From: Chloroflexales bacterium
GTDB taxonomy: Bacteria > Chloroflexota > Chloroflexia > Chloroflexales > Chloroflexaceae
Length of the DNA: 6,343 nucleotides
Direction of reading: 5' to 3'
Assembly: GCA_013336035.1 (NCBI GenBank)
Contig: JAAXUL010000483.1
Span: 1-6,343 of the forward strand
Below are positions 1 through 5,905 of this stretch, in pieces. Below the pieces are notes generated by a model. That model did not search any database. It was given only the letters and a program-made list of their open reading frames with translations, and had not been told where the DNA came from. A program made the translations under genes and the position numbers. The stretch's first letter is position 1, and each line of letters begins with the position of its first letter.

Positions 1-1
1 T

Positions 2-1879
2 TTTGCCCTGACCGATGCCAACGCGTTCGCAGTCGCTGAAATCTGCGCTCAGCTGGATGGGCTGCCGCTGGCGATCGAGCTGGCGGCGGCGCGGGTCAAG
101 CTCTTCCCACCACAGACGCTGCGGATGCGGCTCGCGAGCCGCTTAAAGCTCCTCACCGCTGGCCCACGCGACCTCCCCGCGCGGCAACAGACCATGCGCA
201 ATACCATCGACTGGAGCTACCAGCTGCTGGATACGGTCGCGCAGCGGCTCTTTGCCCGCCTGGGCGTGTTTGTCGGCGGCTGTTCGGCCGAGGCAGTTAC
301 AGCGGTCTGCTCGGCCATGGGCGAGTCGGAGTGGGACATCCTGGAGGGGCTGGCGGCGCTGGTCGACCAGAGCCTGCTGCGGCAGGAGGCAGGGCTGGAC
401 GGTGAGCCGCGCTTTGCGCTGCTCGAGACCATCCGCGAGTACGCCCTGGAACAGCTTGGCGTAAGCGGCGAGCTGGAAGGGACGCAGCGCCGGCATGCAG
501 CGTACTATCGGACATTCGCGGCAGCGGCTGAAGCTGGGGTGGAAGGGGCACACCAACAGCAGTGGATGGCGCGCCTGGCGCAGGAGCAAGCCAACCTGCG
601 GGCGGTATTAGCGTGGGCAGCCGCACAGGGAGACGCCGAGCTTGGTCTGCAACTGGGCAGTGCCCTGTGGGTGTTGTGGGATGTCCAGGGAACCGTTACC
701 GAGGGCCGCGCCCAGCTAGCGGCACTGCTGGCGCAAGCCCAGACCAGCCCTGCCACGACAGCCCGCATCAAGGTCTTGCGTGGCGCGGGTCTGATGGCCT
801 GGGATCAGGGGGATGTCGTCGTCGCAGAGACCCTCATCAGGGAGAGCCTCACGCTCGCACGTGAGCTCGGCGACCAGGCAGCCCTCGCCGACGCGCTTCT
901 CTTTGCCGGATGGATCACGACCCGGGGTGACGACACAACCACACGCTCCTTGCTTGAGGAGAGTCTGGCGCTTTACCGCTCTCTGGGCAACCAACCCGGG
1001 GAGTGGGATGCGCTCAACAGCCTGGCGTTTCTCTCCGCGAAGCAAGGCGATGCCGTCGCTGCCCGCGTGTTAGGGGAGCAGAGCCTGGCAATTGTGCAGG
1101 AGCTCGGCGATACCGCGGGAATCGTGAAGGTGTGGCATACCCTGGGGGAAATCGCGCGGCTCCAGGGTGAGTACCAGCTGGCGCGCGCCCACGTCGAGCA
1201 GAGCCTGGCGCTGGCGCGCGCGGTAAACGATAGCTTTTGGATTGAGACAAACTGTAGCGCGCTTGCGTTTGTCAGGCTGCACGAAGGCGCGCTCGATCAT
1301 GCGACAGCGCTGTTCCAGGAGAGCCTGGTCCTCAGCCGGCAAACTGAACGCCGATCAGGCACGATCCTCTGTCTGGTGGGACTGGGAGGGGTTGCGATCG
1401 CGCGGCAGCAGCCCGAGCGTGCGGCACGCCTGCTGGGAGCCGCGGCGGCGCTCCTCGACGCCACCCAGGTTGCGCTCGATACCATCGGTCGCCGCGACTA
1501 CGACCGTCTCGTGGCCAGGCTACAGAACCAGGCGGACCAAGCCAGCGTGGCGACGGCCTGGGCGGAAGGTCGCGCGCTGTCGATTGCGCAGGCCAGTGCC
1601 CAGGCATTGGAGCCGGTAGCGGCGGTGACGCCGGCAGCCTCGCCACAGCTGATGCCAGAACCAGGCACACCAGGCGGCCCCACTCCAGCGGGACTGACGG
1701 CCCGCGAGGTGGAGGTGCTACGGCTGGTAACCCAGGGCCTGACCGATGTCCAGGTTGCCGAGCGGCTCGTCGTCAGCGCGCACACCGTACACGCGCATCT
1801 GCGCTCGATCTACGCCAAGCTGGACGTTAGCTCCCGCGCCGCGGCGACCCGCATTGCGGTGGAGCACCATCTCATTTGA
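2..1879 (+). CDS. LuxR-family transcriptional regulator with NB-ARC-type ATPase and TPR-like repeats (5' end outside window)
   Basis: The same frame is open from base 2, so the gene enters from the left and the ATG at 125 is internal; 625 C-terminal residues are visible. Residues 14-33 carry the end of an AfsR/MalT-like NTPase domain (ICAQLDGLPLAIELAAARV, with the GLPLA motif); the Walker A and B motifs must lie outside the window. The segment with ARQQTMRNTIDWSYQLLD (about 60-77) is typical of this regulator class. Residues about 280-480 form TPR-like helical repeats of exactly 40 residues, each beginning E-S-L or Q-S-L. A Pro/Ala-rich linker leads to a C-terminal LuxR helix-turn-helix (last 61 residues: LTAREVEVLRLVTQGLTDVQ, then the recognition-helix segment SAHTVHAHLRSIYAKL). 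Family members are cytoplasmic, nucleotide-dependent DNA-binding activators switched by a ligand or partner bound on the TPR region. The inducer is unknown. The target could be the Rieske gene downstream (inference). Confidence 0.93.
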   Translation, partial: FALTDANAFAVAEICAQLDGLPLAIELAAARVKLFPPQTLRMRLASRLKLLTAGPRDLPARQQTMRNTIDWSYQLLDTVAQRLFARLGVFVGGCSAEAVTAVCSAMGESEWDILEGLAALVDQSLLRQEAGLDGEPRFALLETIREYALEQLGVSGELEGTQRRHAAYYRTFAAAAEAGVEGAHQQQWMARLAQEQANLRAVLAWAAAQGDAELGLQLGSALWVLWDVQGTVTEGRAQLAALLAQAQTSPATTARIKVLRGAGLMAWDQGDVVVAETLIRESLTLARELGDQAALADALLFAGWITTRGDDTTTRSLLEESLALYRSLGNQPGEWDALNSLAFLSAKQGDAVAARVLGEQSLAIVQELGDTAGIVKVWHTLGEIARLQGEYQLARAHVEQSLALARAVNDSFWIETNCSALAFVRLHEGALDHATALFQESLVLSRQTERRSGTILCLVGLGGVAIARQQPERAARLLGAAAALLDATQVALDTIGRRDYDRLVARLQNQADQASVATAWAEGRALSIAQASAQALEPVAAVTPAASPQLMPEPGTPGGPTPAGLTAREVEVLRLVTQGLTDVQVAERLVVSAHTVHAHLRSIYAKLDVSSRAAATRIAVEHHLI

Positions 1880-1939
1880 GCAACCTGGCTCCCTGGTTCT
1901 GGCGAGCCTGCGCTTGCGATCATCCCGGCTCCGGACACG

Positions 1940-1981
1940 GGCGAATAGCCGGTGCTATCGCCTATTCTGGCGATATGCCGG
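1940..1981 (+). promoter_or_regulatory. Alternative hairpins between the regulator and the Rieske gene; possible terminator or attenuator
   Basis: GGCGA-a-TAGC (1940-1949) pairs with GCTATCGCC (1954-1962) around a CGGT loop: 9 bp with one bulged A. It lies 60 bases after the regulator stop and is followed by a weak TATTCT. The right arm can instead pair with GGCGATA (1969-1975) as TATCGCC/GGCGATA around TATTCT, so only one hairpin can form at a time. The same layout makes an imperfect 13-base direct repeat, GGCGAATAGCCGG (1940-1952) and GGCGATATGCCGG (1969-1981), 29 bases apart, which might instead be a pair of protein-binding sites. There is no strong U-run, so a plain intrinsic terminator is only one option. 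No convincing sigma-70 promoter for the Rieske gene was seen; TAGACT at 1996-2001 is a weak -10 candidate. Confidence 0.35.
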
Positions 1982-2060
1982 CGGGTCGTGGGCTGTAGAC
2001 TGTGCACAGGGGCAACCTTTGAGGAGCGCATAACGCCAGAAAGGGCCGGCAAGACCTGTG

Positions 2061-2067
2061 AAAGGAG
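2061..2067 (+). promoter_or_regulatory. Ribosome binding site fixing the Rieske gene start
   Basis: AAAGGAG lies 7 bases before the ATG at 2075. The frame stays open upstream to an ATG at 1952, but that start has no comparable Shine-Dalgarno sequence, would run through the hairpin region, and would add 41 residues with no Rieske-family character. The start at 2075 is therefore preferred. Confidence 0.85.
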
Positions 2068-2074
2068 CCTCACG

Positions 2075-3883
2075 ATGACGAACACAACTTGGATCAACGT
2101 CGCGCAGGTGACCGACTTCGAGACGGTCGACCACAAGGTCGTCAGCGCCGGCGACCGGCCAGTACTCCTATTGCGCCATGTAGGCCGATTCTACGCGCTT
2201 GACAACCGCTGCCCCCACATGGGCTTCCCACTCGACAAGGGCAGCGTCTCGGACTGTATCCTCACCTGCCATTGGCACCACGCCCGCTTCGACCTGGCCT
2301 CAGGCGGAACGTTCGACCAATTCGCCGACGACGTGCGCGCCTACCCCGTCGAGCAGCGCGGCGACGCACTGTGGATCGACCTGGCCCCGCGCCACGACCC
2401 GCGCACCCATCAGCTTAGACGCCTGCGCGACGGCCTGGAGCGCACGATCCGGCTCGTCACAGCCAAGGCAGCGATCGCCCTGCTGAGTCCGGATGGAGCG
2501 AGCGGCGACCCACGCGAGCCCCTCCGCGTTGGCCTGGCGTTCGGTATCAAGTATCGCGCGAACGGCTGGGGCCAGGGCCTGACAATGCTGACCTGCTTCA
2601 TGAACATGCTGCCCAAGCTTGACCCGGAGGATCGCGCGCGGGCGCTCTACCAGGGCCTGGACGCCGTCAGCGTGGAGGCGGCCGGCACGGCCCCGCGCTT
2701 CATGATCGACCCGCTACCCACCACCAGCGCCGACCTGCCGACACTCAAGCGCTGGTTCCGCCGCTTCATCGCGGTGCGCGACGACGAAGGGGCCGAGCGC
2801 TGCATCGTCTCGGCCGTGCGGGCGGGCGCGACCAGTGCCGAGATGGCCGACATCCTGTTCGCTGCGATCACCGACTATCGCTACATCCAGATCGGCCACT
2901 CTGCCGATTTTGCGAACAAGGCGCTTGAGGCGCTCGACAGCGCCGGCTGGGATCTGGCCGAGCCGGTGCTTGCCAGCCTGGTTCGCGGAATCGCCGTGGC
3001 CGACCATATGGAGGAGGCGAATGCCTGGCGCCATCCGATCGACTTGATCGCGATGGCGGAGGCGGCCTTCGCCGAGCTGCCGGGCGCGATGACCACTGGC
3101 ACAGCTGCCCGCGCTGCGCTGCCCGAGCGTCGCTGGGCGCGCGGCGTCGCCCTGGCCGAGCAGCTGCTCGCTGAAGACCCGCGGGCCAACATCGGCGCGC
3201 TGCTGGGCGCGCTGCGTGATGGCGCTACGGCCGAGCAGATCGCGGGCGCGGTGGCCTACGCAGCGGGGCTGCGGGTCGCGCGCTTTCACACCGCCAACGA
3301 GTTCGGCGATTGGGACACGGTGCTGCACACCTTCTCCTTCGCCAATGCCATCCACCAGGCCATCCGCCGTATCATCAGCGCCGAGTGCGACCGTGCAACG
3401 CCTGAGGCCAGCGCTGAGGAGCGCGCGCTCCCGCTGCTACGGGGTGTCGTCGACGCGGCCATAAGCGTCTACCTCGACCGCTTCCTGAATACCCCACCGG
3501 CCAGGCTACCACAGCCGGCACCCAATGGCATGCAACCTCCACAGATCTTGGCCGCGTTCCTGCCGCTGCTCGACCGGCAGCAGCAGGTCAACGAGGCCGG
3601 TGAGCTAGTGGCGTGCTACCTGGCGGCAGGTGGCGACGAGGCGCGCTTGTTAGCGACGCTCGGCAAGGCGTTGGCCCGTGAGGAGCGTGACTTCCACACC
3701 ATCCAGACCGTCGAGGCGGCCTTTGCCCAGCATGCGCTGCTCCGCGGCAGCCCTGAAGCGTCACATGTGCTGATCGCCGCCGCGCGCTACCTGGCGGCCC
3801 ACGCCCCGACCGTGCGCGCCCAGGGGCAGACCTTCCAGATCGCCGCGCGGCTCCATCGCGGTGAGCAGCTCTACGATGCGTGA
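2075..3883 (+). CDS. Rieske [2Fe-2S] domain protein fused to a large repeated helical domain
   Basis: 602 residues from the ATG with the good ribosome binding site. Residues 5-105 are a ferredoxin-type Rieske domain. Box 1 is C46-P-H48 and box 2 is C65-x2-H68, with 16 residues between, so all four cluster ligands are present. There is no signal peptide or membrane segment, so it is expected to be a soluble cytoplasmic electron-transfer or oxidoreductase protein. Residues about 150-602 are a helical Ala/Leu/Arg-rich region of no function I can name. It contains a motif (a small loop of the type RAGAT, then about 22-35 residues on, His-x3-Phe-Ala-Asn or similar) at H275, H405/H418 and H541, plus H311 and H320 (WRHPIDL). 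These His residues could bind a second metal or substrate (inference); questin-oxidase-like or AhpD/carboxymuconolactone-decarboxylase-like folds are possible comparisons. An internal His-rich domain fed by a Rieske cluster would suit an oxygenase or oxidase, but substrate and partner are unknown. The stop directly abuts Tn3 debris, although the C terminus looks natural. Confidence 0.9.
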   Translation: MTNTTWINVAQVTDFETVDHKVVSAGDRPVLLLRHVGRFYALDNRCPHMGFPLDKGSVSDCILTCHWHHARFDLASGGTFDQFADDVRAYPVEQRGDALWIDLAPRHDPRTHQLRRLRDGLERTIRLVTAKAAIALLSPDGASGDPREPLRVGLAFGIKYRANGWGQGLTMLTCFMNMLPKLDPEDRARALYQGLDAVSVEAAGTAPRFMIDPLPTTSADLPTLKRWFRRFIAVRDDEGAERCIVSAVRAGATSAEMADILFAAITDYRYIQIGHSADFANKALEALDSAGWDLAEPVLASLVRGIAVADHMEEANAWRHPIDLIAMAEAAFAELPGAMTTGTAARAALPERRWARGVALAEQLLAEDPRANIGALLGALRDGATAEQIAGAVAYAAGLRVARFHTANEFGDWDTVLHTFSFANAIHQAIRRIISAECDRATPEASAEERALPLLRGVVDAAISVYLDRFLNTPPARLPQPAPNGMQPPQILAAFLPLLDRQQQVNEAGELVACYLAAGGDEARLLATLGKALAREERDFHTIQTVEAAFAQHALLRGSPEASHVLIAAARYLAAHAPTVRAQGQTFQIAARLHRGEQLYDA

Positions 3884-4072
3884 GCTGGCTTCTTCGATAC
3901 AGCGACAGCGGCGATCCGAGAGCACCAGGCCGCCGGCGAGGCGATCAAGGAAGCGCACCTGTAACATGTCTCGCCGCTGGGCTGGGAGCGCACCGTGCTG
4001 ACGGGCGCGTATATCTGGAACATCGAGCCAGCTGCACCAGCGCGGCAGCGGCGAGGGGCGAAAGCTACGTGA
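3884..4072 (+). pseudogene. Tn3-family transposase remnant (C-terminal end only)
   Basis: The frame that follows the Rieske stop (by chance the same frame) reads AIREHQAAGEAIKEAHL, a TAA stop at 3962-3964, then HVSPLGWERTVLTGAYIWN and a basic tail to a TGA at 4070-4072. This matches the C terminus of Tn3-family TnpA, where a segment like HLSPLGWEHINLTGDYVW is the hallmark. The diagnostic E-H-I-N has decayed to E-R-T-V, and the in-frame stop and the loss of some 900 upstream codons make it non-functional. A matching Tn3-type inverted repeat follows 14 bases later, as in intact elements, which supports the assignment. It marks an old transposition followed by deletion that brought the fragment against the Rieske gene. 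Confidence 0.75.
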
Positions 4073-4086
4073 GCCCATCCCAATGC

Positions 4087-4129
4087 CTTAAAGCGTGAGT
4101 TTAGCAAATTCTGGGCTCTCAGTAGGCCC
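4087..4129 (+). repeat. Terminal inverted repeat of the decayed Tn3-family element (tnpA-side end)
   Basis: Read on the - strand this 43-base stretch starts GGGCC, contains TGAGAGC, and ends AAACTCACG then CTTTAAG. Tn3-family ends are about 38 bp, begin with GGGG, and in Tn3 itself finish AAACTCACGTTAAG. The 9-base AAACTCACG block and the terminal TTAAG/TTTAAG agree, and the outer end is G-rich. Its position just after the tnpA remnant is the normal one. The other end of the element is not in the window. Confidence 0.6.
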
Positions 4130-4273
4130 TTAGCGTACGCCGATGGGGTACGATGTCAAGCCCCTCACGTGAGAGATTCTAGGGATGACAGCTAAGCACG
4201 GTAATGCCTTTCTCGAAGGCACACCAACAGCCCCCTGGTCGTGCCAGCGGGTTGCGCGTGACGTTATCGGTTG

Positions 4274-4336
4274 GTTGTCAAGGGCGGCGCAGCCGTCGCG
4301 CAGCGACTGAGGCCGCAGGCCGAAGCCCTTGACAAC
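4274..4336. repeat. Branched inverted repeat with three C(GCA)G mini-hairpins
   Basis: The outer arms GTTGTCAAGGGC (4274-4285) and GCCCTTGACAAC (4325-4336) pair perfectly over 12 bp. Inside, nearly every base is in one of three hairpins: GGC-GCA-GCC (4286-4294), GTCGC-GCA-GCGAC (4295-4307) and GGCC-GCA-GGCC (4311-4321), separated only by TGA and GAA. All three loops on the + strand are GCA closed by C-G, the GNA triloop type known for high stability in single-stranded DNA. It may be a REP-like dispersed repeat, part of the IS110 right end, or a structured RNA. Confidence 0.8.
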
Positions 4337-4369
4337 AGCCCACCGTACCCAAGCCGCACCCTCTTGGCG

Positions 4370-4393
4370 GGGGAACGACGCACGTCGTTCCCC
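4370..4393 (-). terminator. Strong hairpin after the IS110 transposase; possible terminator
   Basis: GGGGAACGAC (4370-4379) and GTCGTTCCCC (4384-4393) form a perfect 10-bp stem with a 4-base loop, starting 20 bases after the transposase stop on the - strand. No T-run follows, so it is a weak case for intrinsic termination; it could instead protect the 3' end or be part of the element's recombination end. GCGGGGG (4367-4373) can also pair with CCCCCGC (4397-4403). Confidence 0.4.
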
Positions 4394-4413
4394 GTGCCCC
4401 CGCGGCGAGCGGT

Positions 4414-5661
4414 TTATCCTGCGGGAACGGACTCACTCCTTCGTCGCTGGCGCGGCCGCGGAGCTGGCGGCGGCTGCTCCAGGTCATACTGAACCCCTCC
4501 ATAGCTCACTTCCCGCAGCTCCGCACCCACGCCCACGGTATCGAGCTGCTGGCGCACGAACGCTGCCCGGTGGAGCCCCTGGCGCGACGCCAGGCCGTGG
4601 TTCGTCCCCCAGCGCAGGAACTTGCGCGCCACCGCCGGCGCCTCGGCGTGGCGGTCGGCTGCCCGCCGGCTGAGCACGTGCCAGATCACCACCAGAAGCT
4701 TGCGCGCCAGCGCCGTGATCGCCTTTGGACGTCCGATCCGGACTGCCAGTCGCTCACACTGCTGCCGCCAGTGCGGGGAGATCTGGATGGCCGCGTGAGC
4801 GGCCTCCACCAGCACCGCGCGCAGCTCGCGCCGCCCCTGCTTAGTAATCCCGCCCGTCTGGCTCTTGCCGCCCGAGGCCCGCACCCGTGCGCCCAGGCCG
4901 CTGTAGCCGACCAGCTTCTTCGGCGTGGGGAAGCGTGCGATGTCGCCGATGGCGGCCAGAACGGTCATCGCGGTGACCAATCCGACGCCAGGCAACTGGA
5001 GCAGATAGGGCGTAAGCTCAGCCCACGGCTCCTGCACGCTCAGCCGGGCCAGCTCGGCTTCGACCTCGGCAATGTGGGCCGAGAGCTGGCTGATGCGCTC
5101 CAGGTCCTGCCGCACGCGCAGCCGCTCCAACGCCGGCAAGTCTTGGCCGTCCCACCAGGCCCGCTGGTCACGCGACCAGAGCTCGCCCGCCGGCGGCACC
5201 AGGTTGTAGCGCTGTACCAGACCGTGGAGCCGGTTCTTGGCTGCGGTGCGCTCCTGCACCAGCCGGTGCCGGTGGACCAGCACCGAGCGCAGCTCGCGCA
5301 CGTGGGGTGGCGGCACCCAGACCGCGGGGATGAGGTTAGCGGCCAGCAGGCGGGCGAGCACCAACACATCGCGGGTGTCGGTCTTCACCGCGGCGACCGC
5401 GATCAGTTTGACCTGGAAGGTGTTGGTCACCACGACGCGTGCCACTAGGGGCGCGAGCAGGTCATAGGTGGCCCAGGTGTTGGTGGTCGCCTCGATGACC
5501 ACCTGATCGGTCGGGCGCAGGTGGCGCTGGGCCCAGGAGGCCAGCTCCTGCATAGGCACCCGCCGGGGCGGGAGGACTACCTGCTGGTCAGCATCCAGCG
5601 CGCCGACCATCGCATAGTGCTTGTGGATGTCGAGGGCGACAAAGCGCGGTGCTTCGGTCAT
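4414..5661 (-). CDS. IS110-family transposase (DEDD/serine recombinase), intact
   Basis: 415 residues from the ATG at 5661. The N-terminal RuvC-like DEDD domain shows D11 (ALDIHK), E57 (VVIEATTN), D95 and D98 (VKTDTRD). A helical linker of about 120-220 includes a coiled-coil-like segment around 180-208. The C-terminal Transposase_20 domain has LPGVGLVTAMTVLAAIGD (223-240) and GARVRASGGKSQTGGITKQG (257-276), where S263 is the likely catalytic serine by analogy with IS621. The family cuts and joins DNA as a tetramer through a phosphoserine link, moving a circular double-stranded intermediate, and in characterised members is directed by a bridge RNA from a non-coding end. About 80 residues follow the core (332-415), ending in a Pro/Arg-rich tail; some close relatives, as I recall, share such a tail. 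No frameshift or missing motif is visible, so the element may be active. A 292-codon opposite-strand frame (4570-5448) is a GC-driven shadow. Confidence 0.93.
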   Translation of the reverse strand: MTEAPRFVALDIHKHYAMVGALDADQQVVLPPRRVPMQELASWAQRHLRPTDQVVIEATTNTWATYDLLAPLVARVVVTNTFQVKLIAVAAVKTDTRDVLVLARLLAANLIPAVWVPPPHVRELRSVLVHRHRLVQERTAAKNRLHGLVQRYNLVPPAGELWSRDQRAWWDGQDLPALERLRVRQDLERISQLSAHIAEVEAELARLSVQEPWAELTPYLLQLPGVGLVTAMTVLAAIGDIARFPTPKKLVGYSGLGARVRASGGKSQTGGITKQGRRELRAVLVEAAHAAIQISPHWRQQCERLAVRIGRPKAITALARKLLVVIWHVLSRRAADRHAEAPAVARKFLRWGTNHGLASRQGLHRAAFVRQQLDTVGVGAELREVSYGGVQYDLEQPPPAPRPRQRRRSESVPAG

Positions 5662-5669
5662 CGCCACAT

Positions 5670-5674
5670 CCTCC
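5670..5674 (-). promoter_or_regulatory. Shine-Dalgarno sequence deciding the transposase start
   Basis: GGAGG on the - strand lies 8 bases before the ATG at 5661. An in-frame ATG at 5676 is available, but it overlaps this GGAGG (ATGGAGGATG) and has no good site of its own, so the start five codons later is preferred. Confidence 0.7.
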
Positions 5675-5676
5675 AT

Positions 5677-5905
5677 CCGTGTGCCCCCTCAAGATCGTGA
5701 GGGGACGATGGGGCGTGTCGTGGTGGGCCACGTGTGGGACATACACCGATACGAGCTTGACGCCGAAGCGCCGTCTCATGCTACGGATTCGGGCGGGAGG
5801 CACCAAACAATTTACCGGGCTCGACAGGGGCCTGTCGGCACCACGTACGCTTCGGGCCGGCCCGACGCCACACGTCCCCGCGACGTCCCCGCCCAGCAGC
5901 CGCTG
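5677..5905 (-). ncRNA. Structured leader of the IS110 element; bridge RNA candidate
   Basis: This gene-free stretch lies between a promoter-like sequence and the transposase start. On the - strand it holds several compact hairpins: CGACAG/CTGTCG around a 4-base loop (5822-5837), the 14-base palindrome TCGGGCCGGCCCGA (5852-5865), GGCGC-TTCG-GCGTC with a UUCG tetraloop (5759-5772), and CCCCTCA/TGAGGGG (5685-5704). In IS621 and other IS110-group elements the bridge RNA is encoded at this position, with internal loops matching the target and the element's own ends. I could not identify the target- or donor-binding loops, so the call rests on position and structure only. The long non-coding stretch downstream of the gene leaves open an IS1111-type arrangement with the RNA there. 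Confidence 0.35.
5685..5704 (-). promoter_or_regulatory. Hairpin just upstream of the transposase ribosome binding site
   Basis: CCCCTCA (5685-5691) and TGAGGGG (5698-5704) form a perfect 7-bp stem with a 6-base loop, ending 11 bases before GGAGG in the - strand transcript. It could limit translation or separate the leader RNA from the coding part. It does not itself cover the Shine-Dalgarno sequence. Confidence 0.5.

Larger units (their letters stand above)
4130..4413. other. Gene-free, hairpin-rich stretch downstream of the IS110 transposase
   Basis: No open frame here looks like protein. It holds, left to right: CGATGGGG at 4141-4148, matched in inverted form at 5930-5937; TTGACA on the - strand at 4159-4154, pointing out of the IS; the 10-base palindrome CTCACGTGAG at 4164-4173; a hairpin TGCCTT/AAGGCA with loop TCTCG at 4205-4221, extendable by GGT/ACC to 4200-4225; the branched repeat at 4274-4336; and the hairpin at 4370-4393. 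Much of it is probably the IS110 right end, though the exact border is not visible. Confidence 0.6.

Noticed and set aside
1952..2074. Longer start for the Rieske protein at 1952
   Set aside because: The ATG at 2075 has AAAGGAG at ideal spacing, and the extra 41 residues run through the hairpin region and lack domain similarity.
2714..3355. 213-codon frame on the - strand inside the Rieske gene
   Set aside because: It is fully antisense to the supported gene; such frames are common at this GC content.
4274..4336. A tRNA or integron attC site
   Set aside because: There is no T-loop GTTCRA sequence, no anticodon arm of proper size and no CCA-side geometry. attC core motifs (RYYYAAC/GTTRRRY) with an integrase context are also missing.
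4130..4413. CRISPR array
   Set aside because: The repeats here are inverted or single copy; there is no regular direct repeat with unique spacers.
4271..4673. Short + strand frames over the gene-free stretch downstream of the transposase
   Set aside because: They consist of hairpin-derived Arg/Ala/Pro-rich sequence, have no convincing ribosome binding site, and the longer one runs into the antisense of the transposase.
4570..5448. Long open frame on the + strand opposite the IS110 transposase
   Set aside because: Its translation is rich in Gln, Arg and His with no recognisable domain, and it mirrors the codon pattern of the well-supported gene on the other strand.
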